Positions 1-9,306 of a stretch of 64,000 bases of DNA are shown one piece after another. This stretch comes from an uncultured bacterium (lineage in GTDB: Bacteria > Planctomycetota > UBA1135). The translations under genes were made by a program, and so were the position numbers. Every line of letters starts with the position of its first letter. Positions within the stretch are counted from its first letter, which is position 1. The notes under the pieces are model-generated. The model saw nothing but the letters and a program-made list of their open reading frames with translations, was not told the DNA's origin and did no database searches. Location of the stretch: positions 62,001 through 126,000 of the forward strand of contig CALFOT010000110.1 in NCBI GenBank assembly GCA_937919925.1, given 5' to 3'.

Positions 1-1
1 A

Positions 2-100
2 CCCTTGTTGCGCATGAACATTGAATCCGACCAAAAAGATCAAATGGTTGCCATGACCAAACGGGTGATTGAGATTCTTGGTGTAGAACCTATAGCTTAA
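2..100 (+). CDS. C-terminal end of an unidentified protein (5' end outside window)
   Basis: The window opens inside a frame of 32 sense codons ending in TAA, one base before the arginase start. The tail contains LRMNIESDQKDQM followed by an amphipathic helix. This loosely resembles the C-terminus of class I/II PLP-dependent transferases, but it is far too short to assign. Strand and 1-nt spacing suggest it belongs to the same operon as the arginase and mcsB genes. Confidence 0.5.
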   Translation, partial: PLLRMNIESDQKDQMVAMTKRVIEILGVEPIA

Positions 101-101
101 A

Positions 102-1037
102 ATGAGTAGCTTCAAAGAACGGCCAGTGCGCATCATCGGGGTGCCGTTGGATTTGGGCGCCAGTCGTCGCGGCACGGATCTTGGTCCTGGTGCCTTAAGG
201 GTGGCTGGAGTCGGCAAGAGGCTGCGTGAGATTGGCTTCGAAGTGCAACGCGAAGAAGATGTATTTGTACCTGCCATGGAAACTCGCGCTTCTTTTGGTA
301 ATCCTCGCGCCCGTTTTCACGATGAAATTTTGCAGGTTTGTGAAGACCTCGCAGATGTCGTCAAACGTGCCCTTGATGAGGGTGCCACTCCTTTGGTGTT
401 TGGTGGCGATCATTCCATTGGGATGGGCACGGTAGCCGGTGTGGCGGGGCATTTTCGCGCCACCCAGCAGAAAATTGGATTAGTTTGGTTCGATGCCCAT
501 GGGGATATGAATGTGCCCTCCAGTTCTCCCAGCGGCAATATCCATGGAATGCCTTTGGCTCATGTTATTGGCCATTTGGGTGGGGTCGATGCCGCCCTTT
601 CGAACATTGGTGGCTTCCGCAACAAAGTCGCAGTAGACAATGTAGCTTTGGTGGGCTTGCGTGATATCGATCGCGAGGAAGCGCGCATCATTCGCGAGTC
701 AGGGATTCACACCTGGACCATGCGCGATATTGATGAGAAGGGTATGCCTAGGGTCACCGCTGAGATCCTCGAAGTCGTGAACCATGGCACCGCCGGCTTT
801 CATCTGAGTTTTGATGTCGACGGTCTGGATCCCTCCGTGGTTGCGGGAGTGGGCACGCCGGTTCCTGGTGGTGTGGGTTTTCGCGAAGCGCACCTCATGT
901 TGGAGCTAATGGCGGATACTGGTTTGATGACTTCGATGGAAATCGCCGAATTGAACCCCTTACTTGATAATTGCAATGCCGGCGCCCAAAACATGCTGCA
1001 TTTGATTTGTAGCGCCTTCGGGAAATCGATTCTGTAA
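102..1037 (+). CDS. rocF: Arginase (ureohydrolase family)
   Basis: This cytoplasmic enzyme should hydrolyse L-arginine to ornithine and urea at a binuclear manganese site. All metal-ligand motifs of the ureohydrolase fold are visible: GGDHS (residues 101-105, His104), WFDAHGDMN (129-137, Asp131, His133, Asp135) and SFDVDGLDP (236-244, Asp238, Asp240). GTPVPGG follows at 251-257 and the conserved EIAELNP at 280-286. Length (311 aa) is normal for bacterial arginases; agmatinase or formimidoylglutamase are less likely alternatives because the spacing fits the RocF type. Its TAA stop shares one base with the ATG of mcsB, so the two are probably translated together. Confidence 0.9.
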   Translation: MSSFKERPVRIIGVPLDLGASRRGTDLGPGALRVAGVGKRLREIGFEVQREEDVFVPAMETRASFGNPRARFHDEILQVCEDLADVVKRALDEGATPLVFGGDHSIGMGTVAGVAGHFRATQQKIGLVWFDAHGDMNVPSSSPSGNIHGMPLAHVIGHLGGVDAALSNIGGFRNKVAVDNVALVGLRDIDREEARIIRESGIHTWTMRDIDEKGMPRVTAEILEVVNHGTAGFHLSFDVDGLDPSVVAGVGTPVPGGVGFREAHLMLELMADTGLMTSMEIAELNPLLDNCNAGAQNMLHLICSAFGKSIL

Positions 1038-2113
1038 TGGATCCGCGCTTGCGCAAGCTCGTTGATACCGCACCAGGGTGGTTGCAACCGGGTGGCCCGT
1101 GTAGTGATGTGGTGGTGGCGTCGCGTGTTCGTTTGGCTCGCAATGTTGCTGGGTTGGCTTTTCCGCAACGCCTGGACCACCAGCGCGCAGATGATTTAAC
1201 CGCCGCCGCCGCCGATTGCCTGCGCCGCTCCAAGCTCGAGGGTGAGGTGCTGGAACCGCGATCTCTTAGCCGTGCCGATGCCGATTTTATTGTGGAACGC
1301 AGTTTGGCCACCCGCGATCTGATGATGGCCAAGCGCCCAACCCAGGTGTTTTTCTGTAGCCTGGGCCTCCATGGGGTGATGGTGAATGAAGAGGACCATT
1401 TCCGCATTCAAGGCCTCGCACCGGGCCTAGACTTGAATTTAGCTTTCGAGCGCGCGCAACGGTTGGAACGACGCTTACGCGAAAGTTTTGAATTTGCGGT
1501 AAGTGAACGCTTCGGCTTTCTCACTTCTTGCCCTACCAATACTGGCTCAGGTATGCGTGCTAGCTTAATGCTACATCTGCCTGCTCTAGCCCGCGGCAAA
1601 GCACCGATGCAGCGCGCTCTGCAAGCCGCACGGGTAGCCTCTTTGGCCGTGCGTGGCGTACATGGGGAAGGCAGTTTTGCTTTGGGCCATTACTACCAAT
1701 TCAGTAATCAACGCACCATGGGCGTGAGTGCTCAGCAACAATTAAAAACCGTCACTGAATTTGGGATGGAAGTGACTGGCTATGAGCGCGAAACGCGTAA
1801 GCAGTTTTGTGACGACCCCCATGCCAAGCAAATTCTGTGCGAAGATTTGCAAAAAGCCATTGATTTAGTGAGCACCGCGGAAAGCTTAACCACCGCCCAG
1901 GCCTTGGATGCCCTGAGTACTTTACGTTTGGGGGCTTTGCTGGAGTTGACTGGTGAGTTGGGTTTTGCGTGTGCGGCAGATCATCTGTTACGGTTAAGCT
2001 TTCAGTTGCAGCCAGGTCACCTGCAAGCGCGCACCGGCACCGAAATGACTCCTGAACAACGCGATGTAGCCCGCGCAGCGCTGCTGAAGGTAGAGCTTGG
2101 CTTTGCCACATAA
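1037..2113 (+). CDS. mcsB: Protein arginine kinase McsB
   Basis: McsB phosphorylates arginine side chains of proteins. In Firmicutes the mark directs damaged proteins to ClpCP. The ATP:guanido phosphotransferase signatures are intact: SRVRLARN (29-36), NEEDHFRIQ (117-125) and the nucleotide loop CPTNTGSGMRAS (165-176, Cys165). The C-terminal RDxxRA motif (342-347), which binds phospho-arginine allosterically in characterised McsB, is kept, arguing for the protein kinase and not a metabolite guanidino kinase. No mcsA, ctsR or clpC lies next to it here. The start overlaps the arginase stop (TAATG), and 358 aa is the usual family size. Confidence 0.9.
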   Translation: MDPRLRKLVDTAPGWLQPGGPCSDVVVASRVRLARNVAGLAFPQRLDHQRADDLTAAAADCLRRSKLEGEVLEPRSLSRADADFIVERSLATRDLMMAKRPTQVFFCSLGLHGVMVNEEDHFRIQGLAPGLDLNLAFERAQRLERRLRESFEFAVSERFGFLTSCPTNTGSGMRASLMLHLPALARGKAPMQRALQAARVASLAVRGVHGEGSFALGHYYQFSNQRTMGVSAQQQLKTVTEFGMEVTGYERETRKQFCDDPHAKQILCEDLQKAIDLVSTAESLTTAQALDALSTLRLGALLELTGELGFACAADHLLRLSFQLQPGHLQARTGTEMTPEQRDVARAALLKVELGFAT

Positions 2114-2159
2114 TGTTTATTCGCCCTGCTGTTTTCCATCCTTGGCCTAGTGCAGTTTA

Positions 2160-3575
2160 ATGCAGGTCCCTCATCAGCCGTTGCAGCAGCCTACCGCACC
2201 CTCCGTGGGTTCGGCAACCAATCGGCAGCCCGCGCCTCTCCCTGGGCCAACATTATTTCGCGGCGGCCGTCTTTTTGACGGTACGACTTTTCTAGCCGCC
2301 ACTGATTTGCTTACCACGGAAGATGGTCAAATTGCTGCGCTTGGCAACGGTTTGGAACTTGCCGCTGGCACCCAATTGGTGGAGCTGCATGGCCGCTGGT
2401 TGTTGCCAGGATTGGTGGATTGTCATGTCCATTTCCGCGAGCCTGGTTTGGAATATAAAGAGGGCTATGCCACTGGTTCCAGCGGCGCTCTGCATGGCGG
2501 TGTCACCACGGTTTGTGAAATCCAAAACAATCCACCGTTGATGAGTCGTCCAGAAGTTTTGCTGGCCAAACTCCAGAATCTGCGCGGGATTTCACGCGTA
2601 GATTACGCTCCTTACGGGTCTTTGGTGGAAAGCAGTCTCCCACACCTGGCAGAGCTCGGCATGTTGTGCCCGGCGGTCAAAGTTTTCCTCGGTGGCAGCA
2701 CTGGCTCCGGCGGCATTGGCAGCGAAGAAAATATGCGGCGCTGGTTTTCTGCAGCAGCAGCAGCGGGATTGAAGGTAGTGGCCCACTGTGAAGACGACGC
2801 CCTCATGGAAGCTGCCAGTGCTGCCATCGCCGATGACCCGCAGCGCAACACCCGCCACGATTTACACCGCACCGTGGCTGCCGAGGTACAAAGTATTCGC
2901 GATGCCATACGCGTAGCCATTGAGGTTGGCCTGGATTTGCATATTTTCCACGTTAGCACTGTAGAGGGCGCACAACTGGTGGCCAACGCTGCAGCTGCGG
3001 GACATCCGATTTCCTGCTCCACGGGTACGCAGTATTTGTTGGTCACGGCAGAAATGGCACATGCTGCCAAACAGAATCGCTTCAAAGTAAATCCTTCCAT
3101 CAAGTCGGCCGAAAATCGGTCGGGATTAGGCAAGATGGTCATGGAAGGGCGTATTTCGGTGATTGGCACCGATCACGCTCCGCACCCCTTGGCGCATAAA
3201 GACCGGCCCTACAAAAAGGCACCCTCCGGATTCCCGTCCATCGATTTGTTACTGCCGATGATTTTTGCGGCAGCAGACTTCAACCAATCCGATCCATCGC
3301 CATTTTTGCATGCGGTTACCGCTGGCCCCGCACGCGAGTTTCTGCTCGCCGGCAAGGGCTGTCTGGAAGTGGGCGCCGACGCCGATTTAGTGGTTGTCGA
3401 TCCCAATATTCGCCGCGTGGTGGATGAGCGCGCACTCCTTTCGCGTTCCGGCTGGAGCCCCTTTCATGGATTTGAATTGCGCGGGTTTCCGCAAATTGTG
3501 TTTTTGCGCGGCATGAAAGTTTTTGAAAACGGCGCCGTGGTGGGAGAGCCCCACGGACAGCCGTTGTTCGCTTAG
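2160..3575 (+). CDS. pyrC: Dihydroorotase (type I, multifunctional-like)
   Basis: Zinc amidohydrolase that interconverts carbamoyl-aspartate and dihydroorotate in pyrimidine synthesis. Visible motifs are the HVHFREPG metal site (89-96), a HCED segment after the carbamylated-lysine region, and GTDHAPH (336-342) with the catalytic Asp338. The amidohydrolase composite domain starts around residue 32. The first 30 residues are Pro/Gln/Ser-rich and may be dispensable or reflect a start that is too early; I see no better in-frame start with a ribosome site. Allantoinase or hydantoinase is possible from fold alone, but HxHFREPG favours dihydroorotase. Its TAG stop overlaps the convergent antiporter stop. 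Confidence 0.87.
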   Translation: MQVPHQPLQQPTAPSVGSATNRQPAPLPGPTLFRGGRLFDGTTFLAATDLLTTEDGQIAALGNGLELAAGTQLVELHGRWLLPGLVDCHVHFREPGLEYKEGYATGSSGALHGGVTTVCEIQNNPPLMSRPEVLLAKLQNLRGISRVDYAPYGSLVESSLPHLAELGMLCPAVKVFLGGSTGSGGIGSEENMRRWFSAAAAAGLKVVAHCEDDALMEAASAAIADDPQRNTRHDLHRTVAAEVQSIRDAIRVAIEVGLDLHIFHVSTVEGAQLVANAAAAGHPISCSTGTQYLLVTAEMAHAAKQNRFKVNPSIKSAENRSGLGKMVMEGRISVIGTDHAPHPLAHKDRPYKKAPSGFPSIDLLLPMIFAAADFNQSDPSPFLHAVTAGPAREFLLAGKGCLEVGADADLVVVDPNIRRVVDERALLSRSGWSPFHGFELRGFPQIVFLRGMKVFENGAVVGEPHGQPLFA

Positions 3576-5584
3576 TGCACGGCCACTTGTGCGGCGCGTG
3601 GATTCCGTCCGACAAAGCGCACAATCAGAATCAGCAACAGGGCGCCAATACCAAGGCATACGAAGGGGTTGGCACCCCACAGTGCCACTGGTAAATAAGC
3701 CGCGCAAATCGCCACGAATGCGGTGACCAGAGCGTAGGGCGCCTGGGTGCGTACATGTTCTATATGTTTGCAGCGCGATGCCGTCGAACTTAATACCGTG
3801 GTATCGGAGATGGGCGAACAGTGATCGCCGAAAATAGCGCCTTCCAATACGGCACCAATCGAGAGGATCAGCAATTGGTGGCCACCCAGGGCGGATTGCT
3901 CTCCCAGTTGGTAGGCTAGTAAAACAACGTTGGGCTGGAGAATCGCCATCGTTGTCCATGAGCTTCCTGTTGCGAATGCAATGAAGCAGGCTGTGATGAA
4001 CAAAATAATGGGGAGCCACTGCGGCGACATCAAATCCTGGAACAGCACTACCAAATAGTTCGCGGTGCCCACTTCGTCGCAAACCTTGCCAATGCTCCAG
4101 GCCAAAATCAGCACCAATACCGCATCTTTGAACAGCGCCTTGGCGCCACTGCTGCCTGCTTTGATGATTTCTTGAGCCGAGAGCAAGCGTTGCCAGAGAG
4201 CCATGAATGCAGCGAGGATTAGCGCTGCAAGGGAGCCCATAAAAATGGCTTTGGTGCTATCCGATGCACCTAGAACCGCGCGTAACCAAGTGCCGCCACC
4301 GGCCTGCATGGATTCCATCGCGCTGACGTCACCGCTGGCTGCCAATGCATGGACGGCTTGTGCGCCATACCAATAAATCAACGCAGCTGTACCGAAAATC
4401 ATCACCAGCAACGGCAACACACCATTGCGTGCGCGTGCCTTCACCCCAGGTTTTGCCTCTAAGCGTTGGTCATCAATCGCAGAGGCATCGACGCCATCTC
4501 CATCCTCATCGGAGCCAGCCGCGGCGCGTTCGGCGGCCAACATAGGACCGAAATCGCGTTGCAGCCAAATGATGGCCGCAACCATCATAATGGCAAATAG
4601 ACAATAAAAGCGATAGGGAATGGTTTCCAGGAACAGTCCATAACCATCCGAGGCTTTCATCCCAACCGTAGGTAGTTGCGGTGCGAAAGTACTGATTTGG
4701 TAAGCAACCCAAGTGGAAAGTAACGCCACACCAGCAACCGGTGCGGCCGTACTATCCACAATATAAGCGAGCTTGGCACGCGAGATTTTCTGGCGATCGA
4801 ACAACGGCCCGCAGGAGTTGCCAACCACAATGGTGTTGGCGTAGTCATCGAAGAAAATGGCAAGGCCAAGGAAATAAGCCACGGCTTGCACGCTCCGCGA
4901 GCTGTGTGCGAACTTCACCAAACGAAACACCATGCCATCAATGCCGCCCATGCGCGTAATGATGGCCACGGTGGAGGAAAGAAGAATGACAAAACCGAGA
5001 ATGTAAAGGTGGAACGAATCGGACAGGATTTGAACCCACAAAATATCGTGAAAGAGCAAGATCAAAAAATCCGTAACCCCACCGCTCCCCGCAACTGCAA
5101 TTCCCACCCCCAATAAAACTCCACAGCTCAAAGACAACAAAGTACGGCGGGTTAAAAACGCCAATAAAATGGCCAGCAAGGGTGGCAACAAGGCCCAGCG
5201 ACTACCAAGACGTGTGGTGATGGAAGGGGTTTCTACATCGCCATCCTGCCAAATTTCCAAGCGCGAACTAGTAAAGCGCACTGCCAAGCGCGTCACTTCC
5301 TCGCCTGTTCCGAAGCGCAGTGAAAATTCACCGCTGCTGGCATCAAAGGGAATTTCCACATCAAGAGATAAACGCGTGGCAGACCGCAGGGCGTCGCGAT
5401 GCAAATCGATTTCGTCGGCAGCGCTCGGCCAATGTACGTTTAGCGTGCCAGCTAGAGGAAAATCAGCGGCGGCGAGTTTTGCTTGGACCGCTTGAGCGCG
5501 CAATTGCTGATGGTTAGCCTGCATGAAAAACAAGGGCAGGCACAGCAGCGCGAAGACAGCAGTGAAGAGGAGGCGGGCTCTCAT
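3572..5584 (-). CDS. NhaC-family Na+/H+ antiporter with N-terminal extracytoplasmic domain
   Basis: Predicted inner-membrane cation/proton antiporter of 670 aa. Residues 1-25 form a signal-anchor-like segment, and residues about 30-130 are a soluble, beta-rich, probably extracytoplasmic domain. From about 133 there is a bundle of roughly a dozen hydrophobic helices. The conserved FFDDYANTIVVGNSCGP loop and the late GDHCSPISDTTVLSS segment are typical of NhaC-type carriers. A charged cytoplasmic loop rich in Asp/Glu and Arg/Lys lies near residues 345-390. Exact substrate (Na+, or an organic acid/amine as in some family members) cannot be read. A TAGGAT box lies 9 nt before the ATG. Confidence 0.85.
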   Translation of the reverse strand: MRARLLFTAVFALLCLPLFFMQANHQQLRAQAVQAKLAAADFPLAGTLNVHWPSAADEIDLHRDALRSATRLSLDVEIPFDASSGEFSLRFGTGEEVTRLAVRFTSSRLEIWQDGDVETPSITTRLGSRWALLPPLLAILLAFLTRRTLLSLSCGVLLGVGIAVAGSGGVTDFLILLFHDILWVQILSDSFHLYILGFVILLSSTVAIITRMGGIDGMVFRLVKFAHSSRSVQAVAYFLGLAIFFDDYANTIVVGNSCGPLFDRQKISRAKLAYIVDSTAAPVAGVALLSTWVAYQISTFAPQLPTVGMKASDGYGLFLETIPYRFYCLFAIMMVAAIIWLQRDFGPMLAAERAAAGSDEDGDGVDASAIDDQRLEAKPGVKARARNGVLPLLVMIFGTAALIYWYGAQAVHALAASGDVSAMESMQAGGGTWLRAVLGASDSTKAIFMGSLAALILAAFMALWQRLLSAQEIIKAGSSGAKALFKDAVLVLILAWSIGKVCDEVGTANYLVVLFQDLMSPQWLPIILFITACFIAFATGSSWTTMAILQPNVVLLAYQLGEQSALGGHQLLILSIGAVLEGAIFGDHCSPISDTTVLSSTASRCKHIEHVRTQAPYALVTAFVAICAAYLPVALWGANPFVCLGIGALLLILIVRFVGRNPRAAQVAVH

Positions 5585-5672
5585 GGCAGCGCCATCCTAG
5601 AGGAGCGCGCCTGCCCCTGGAGCCAGCCCTCTAGCGACGCTATCCTGAAGGGGATTGCGCTGAACCTTGCTC

Positions 5673-6179
5673 ATGGAATTTGCTCTCCAAGTTGTCCTGC
5701 TCGTTGTGGTCTGTCTCTTGCTCGCCGTGGTTATCGGCTTGTTGTGGATGCAACGTGGGCGTTTGGTTGTCATTGAGCAGAAGCTGCGGGAACTTGGAAC
5801 TTTGGCTTTTTTACCTGATCGGGTGCAGGCTTTGGCCAAAGAACTCGAGGCCCTGGCCGTGGATGATGTGCGTGCCGAACTGGAGCAACTGCATAAAGAC
5901 CTAGTGCGCCTCGAAGATTTGGTAGCAGCACCACGGGTTTCGGCCGCCGCCCCGGCTTCACGCAGTCAAATCGTGCGTGCTTTAGTCACGCGTCATTTAC
6001 GCGAAGAGGGGTATTTGTCGGTTGCCATCGATGATGCAGCATCCGCACTCGACGCAGATCCGGCGCAGGCGAAAATCTCGGCTTTGCGCAATGGGGTGCA
6101 GGTACATGGCCATGTGCAAGTCGTCGGCGACACCATTGGCGCGGTGGTCCTGGATCCTTCCTACACTTCTTTTCCCTAA
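5673..6179 (+). CDS. Membrane-anchored coiled-coil protein, unknown function
   Basis: I do not recognise this 168-aa protein. It begins with one transmembrane helix (about residues 5-26), followed by a charged Leu/Glu-rich region (30-85) that should form a coiled coil. After a short Ala/Pro/Ser linker comes a C-terminal part of about 75 residues with VTRHLREEGYLSVAI and a terminal VVLDPSY segment. I start it at ATG 5673; a TTG six bases upstream is in frame but less likely. It sits divergently from the antiporter and 18 nt before AsnRS, so it may share a transcript with asnS. Confidence 0.7.
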   Translation: MEFALQVVLLVVVCLLLAVVIGLLWMQRGRLVVIEQKLRELGTLAFLPDRVQALAKELEALAVDDVRAELEQLHKDLVRLEDLVAAPRVSAAAPASRSQIVRALVTRHLREEGYLSVAIDDAASALDADPAQAKISALRNGVQVHGHVQVVGDTIGAVVLDPSYTSFP

Positions 6180-6197
6180 ACTTTGGCTGCTACTTTC

Positions 6198-7493
6198 ATG
6201 GTCCGCGTTAACCAATTAAAATCTCACGACGGTGAGTCCGTCACTCTGAAAGGCTGGCTATATAGCAAGCGTGGCAAGGGCAAAATGCTGTTCCTGCTGG
6301 TGCGTGATGGGAGTGGTATTTGCCAATGCATTGTGGCCCGCGATGCGGTTTCCGAGGAGACCTTTGTGGCTGCAAACAGCCTCACCCAAGAGTCATCCTT
6401 GATTCTGCATGGCGTCGTCAAGCTTGATGAACGCGCCCCGGGAGGCGTGGAAATCGTGGCAACGGATTTACAAGTGGTGCAAATAGCCGAGCCCTATCCG
6501 ATTACGCCCAAAGAGCATGGATCCGCTTTTTTGATGGATCGCCGCCACTTGTGGTTACGCAGTAAGCGCCAAATGGCACTGTTACGTTTGCGTCACCGCA
6601 TTGCCAAATCGTTTCGTGATTTTCTCGATAACGACGGCTTCTATTGTGTGGATTCGCCCATCTTCACGCCGAATGCCTGTGAGGGAACTTCTACGTTATT
6701 TGAAACGAAGTATTTCGACGAAACTGCTTTTCTCACCCAATCCGGACAGCTGTATGCCGAAGCCAGCGCGATGGCCTTAGGCAAGGTTTATTGCTTTGGT
6801 CCAACTTTCCGCGCCGAGAAATCCAAAACACGCCGCCATCTGACCGAGTTTTGGATGTTGGAGCCGGAAATTGCTTATGCCAATTTGGAAGATGTTTGTG
6901 ACACCGCTGAGAATATGTTGCGCTACACCCTGCGCCAAGTGCTCGCCCACAACCAACAAGATTTGGCCGACTTAGAGCGTGATCCCGCTTTGCTTGAGGG
7001 TTGGGATTGTGATTTTCCGCGCCTGGCGTACGATGACGCCGCCAAGTTGCTGCTGCAATGGCAAGCCGCTGGGCTTTATGAATCCGACTTTAAACCGGGG
7101 GATGATTTAGGCGCTCCCGATGAAACCATGCTCGGAGAGCATTTTGGTTGCCCGGTGATGGTTACCCATTGGCCAGCCGCGGTGAAGGCTTTTTACATGA
7201 AGCAAGATGATTCTGGCCACGCGCTGGGGGTAGATATTATTGCACCCACGGCGGGGGAGATTGTGGGCGGCGCGGTGCGGGAAGAGAACTTGGAAGTGCT
7301 CAAGCAGCGCATCCAAGACCACGATTTACCGATGCAAGCCTTTGAGTGGTACTTGGATTTGCGCCGCTTTGGTAGCTGCCCGCATGGCGGTTTTGGAATC
7401 GGCCTGGAACGCACGGTTTCGTGGATATCTGGGGTAGAGCATGTACGCGAATGCATTCCCTTCCCACGTACCCTCAACCGCCTGACACCCTAA
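6198..7493 (+). CDS. asnS: Asparaginyl-tRNA synthetase
   Basis: Class IIb synthetase charging tRNA-Asn with asparagine. The N-terminal OB-fold anticodon domain ([20 protein letters not shown]) is followed by the catalytic core: motif 2 with [21 protein letters not shown] and motif 3 [13 protein letters not shown]. The C-terminus [12 protein letters not shown] is typical of AsnRS and argues against AspRS or LysRS. I use ATG 6198 (431 aa); a TTG at 6183 would add five residues. Its presence means the cell can form Asn-tRNA directly, which bears on the AspRS at 51052. Confidence 0.92.
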   Translation: MVRVNQLKSHDGESVTLKGWLYSKRGKGKMLFLLVRDGSGICQCIVARDAVSEETFVAANSLTQESSLILHGVVKLDERAPGGVEIVATDLQVVQIAEPYPITPKEHGSAFLMDRRHLWLRSKRQMALLRLRHRIAKSFRDFLDNDGFYCVDSPIFTPNACEGTSTLFETKYFDETAFLTQSGQLYAEASAMALGKVYCFGPTFRAEKSKTRRHLTEFWMLEPEIAYANLEDVCDTAENMLRYTLRQVLAHNQQDLADLERDPALLEGWDCDFPRLAYDDAAKLLLQWQAAGLYESDFKPGDDLGAPDETMLGEHFGCPVMVTHWPAAVKAFYMKQDDSGHALGVDIIAPTAGEIVGGAVREENLEVLKQRIQDHDLPMQAFEWYLDLRRFGSCPHGGFGIGLERTVSWISGVEHVRECIPFPRTLNRLTP

Positions 7494-7615
7494 AAACAAG
7501 AGATGTTTGGCTGTATTATGGATAAAATCTAGAGTTTCAATTTGGGCCGTTTTTTTCCAGTACACAAAGCTATTTCCTGTTATCTGTGTATGGGCGGATG
7601 AATCAAGTTTGCCCT

Positions 7616-7633
7616 AGCCCAAGTTTATGGGCT
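7616..7633 (+). promoter_or_regulatory. Short hairpin in the leader of secreted paralogue 1
   Basis: AGCCCA and TGGGCT form a perfect 6-bp stem with a 6-nt loop, ending 34 nt before the ATG at 7667. The downstream leader is rich in C and T and has no Shine-Dalgarno sequence. Similar small stems precede three of the other four paralogues. Function is unknown. Confidence 0.35.
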
Positions 7634-7666
7634 TTGTACCCCTCACTCTCCTCTAACCCCAATCTC

Positions 7667-9118
7667 ATGAAACCGATTCTTGCAATCCTCGCGGCCGTGG
7701 CCGTGGCTGGCAGCTTGTCAGCTCAAACAACTTTCTACAGTGAAGATTTCACAACCTTCACGTGGACCCCTACCAACCTGAACGGGGCTATTAGCCAAGG
7801 TTGGATTCACGATACCGTAGGCTTGCGTGCATGGCACGAAGACGAGTCCGGCGGACACACCGCTGAAAACCGTCTTGTAGGCCCAGGTTTTGACCTCTCT
7901 GCTGTTAGCGCGGCTCACCTGCACTTGAGTGGCAACACGAATTTCGCCACTTATCTTGCCAACAACCCAGCAGGGTATGCCGATGGTATTACCAACGTAG
8001 AAATCAGCACCGATGGTGGATTGACCTGGAGCATGGTCTGGACCGATACCAGTCTCACCAGCAACACGCCGTTTACTGCAGATGTTGATATCTCCATTTT
8101 TACCGGTGCGGGTATGAGCAACGTGCAGCTCGGCTTCTACTACTACGGGACCTTCGCTCACGAAGCTTGGTTGGATAACATTTTGGTCAATGATGATCCA
8201 AGCGGTCCTCCACCTCCTCCACCTCCTCCAGTTTCTTGGACTGTGAACCTGCCTACTACTTTCGACGCAACTTCGTACACGAACGATTTTGATGTTGCAG
8301 CAGGAACCGTTCCTAGCAACATGGCCATGACCAACATCGATACTTTGACCGGCCTTGCCGATGTCGAAGCATGGGCAAACGTTGGCCAACTGGCTGCTTG
8401 CATCATTCCTAACTCTGGCCTGTTCAACCTGGAAATGGGTTTGGATCCACTTTCCACCAACTACCACAACGTGCGTAATGCCATGGTTCTTGGCTTGAAC
8501 GGTGGTGGCTCGAATGACCTCTCCCTGGATTTCATGGGCTACAACGCTGGTGAAGAAACCATGGACTTTGATGGTGTTTGGGTTTCGGCCGATGGCTTAG
8601 GTTGGTACAAAGTTTCGGGCGCATGGAATGTTGAACTTCCTTCCCTGAGCGTTTGGACTCCCGTTGTAGGCATGGATCTCACTGGCACTCCAGTAGACAC
8701 CTCCGGTGACTTCTACCTGATGTTTGGCCAAGAGGATAATTTCCCTTACAACTACCTTGACGGCATTGGCATCGATGACATTTCGGTGGCAAGCCTTACG
8801 GGTGGCGGTCTGGTTTACTCCACTGGCGGTCTGGTCGCCAATGCCAACGCAACTCTGACCATCACGGGTGCAACTCCAGGTGGAAATGTACTCATCGGTT
8901 ACTCGCTAACTGGTGCTGGCCCAACCAACACTCCGTTCGGTCCTGTAGACATGAGCAACCCAATCACCCAATTGCCAGTTTTGACTGCGAGTGGTTCCGG
9001 TGTTGCATCCATGACTACCATGGTTCCAGCGCGGGCGACTGGTTTCACCGTCTACACCCAGGCCGCAGATCTCAGCACCTCCACGCTGACGAACTCGCTC
9101 GCCGAAGTGGTGCTCTAA
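7667..9118 (+). CDS. Secreted multidomain beta protein, paralogue 1 (longest)
   Basis: Exported protein of 483 aa. The start is ATG 7667 because it gives a clean signal peptide (MKPILAILAAVAVAG, cleavage likely after SAQ); an upstream in-frame start would destroy it. Domain 1 (about 22-180) is a jelly-roll-like module with HEDESGGHT, an Asp-box-like STDGGLTW and a closing WLDNI segment, resembling MAM or choice-of-anchor-J modules. A run of nine-odd prolines links to a second beta domain (about 200-385) absent from the paralogues. A C-terminal Ig-like domain of about 100 residues is shared with copies 2 and 3. No sorting signal or catalytic motif is evident. Confidence 0.8.
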   Translation: MKPILAILAAVAVAGSLSAQTTFYSEDFTTFTWTPTNLNGAISQGWIHDTVGLRAWHEDESGGHTAENRLVGPGFDLSAVSAAHLHLSGNTNFATYLANNPAGYADGITNVEISTDGGLTWSMVWTDTSLTSNTPFTADVDISIFTGAGMSNVQLGFYYYGTFAHEAWLDNILVNDDPSGPPPPPPPPVSWTVNLPTTFDATSYTNDFDVAAGTVPSNMAMTNIDTLTGLADVEAWANVGQLAACIIPNSGLFNLEMGLDPLSTNYHNVRNAMVLGLNGGGSNDLSLDFMGYNAGEETMDFDGVWVSADGLGWYKVSGAWNVELPSLSVWTPVVGMDLTGTPVDTSGDFYLMFGQEDNFPYNYLDGIGIDDISVASLTGGGLVYSTGGLVANANATLTITGATPGGNVLIGYSLTGAGPTNTPFGPVDMSNPITQLPVLTASGSGVASMTTMVPARATGFTVYTQAADLSTSTLTNSLAEVVL

Positions 9119-9136
9119 GGATTTTTCCTTAACCAC

Positions 9137-9178
9137 AGCGGCCTTCTTCCTTCACGGGGGGGAGGCCGCTATTTTTTT
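9137..9178 (+). terminator. Rho-independent terminator after paralogue 1
   Basis: AGCGGCCT (9137-9144) pairs with AGGCCGCT (9163-9170), followed by seven T. It lies 18 nt after the stop codon. Confidence 0.85.
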
Positions 9179-9224
9179 GCATTTTCACTAGAAAAGTCCA
9201 AATTCTCCGCCAACTGCTCCAAAA

Positions 9225-9234
9225 TTGTGATATT
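9225..9234 (+). promoter_or_regulatory. TTGTGATATT motif upstream of paralogue 2
   Basis: The 10-mer TTGTGATATT, preceded by an A/T run, lies 82 nt before the ATG of paralogue 2. The same 10-mer lies 71 nt before paralogue 3 (10259-10268). It may be part of a promoter or operator. Confidence 0.35.
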
Positions 9235-9268
9235 TTCCTGTAACGAATGAATTCAACATTCGCAATCT

Positions 9269-9284
9269 GCCCGTAGTTTCGGGC
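9269..9284 (+). promoter_or_regulatory. Short hairpin in the leader of secreted paralogue 2
   Basis: GCCCG and CGGGC form a 5-bp stem with loop TAGTTT, ending 22 nt before the ATG, followed by a C/T-rich tract without a Shine-Dalgarno site. Confidence 0.35.
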
Positions 9285-9306
9285 CTTTCCTCCTTTTACC
9301 TACCCC

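Noticed and set aside
8210-8232. CCTCCACCTCCT repeat
   Set aside because: It encodes the proline linker of paralogue 1; a coding repeat, not a CRISPR or regulatory array.
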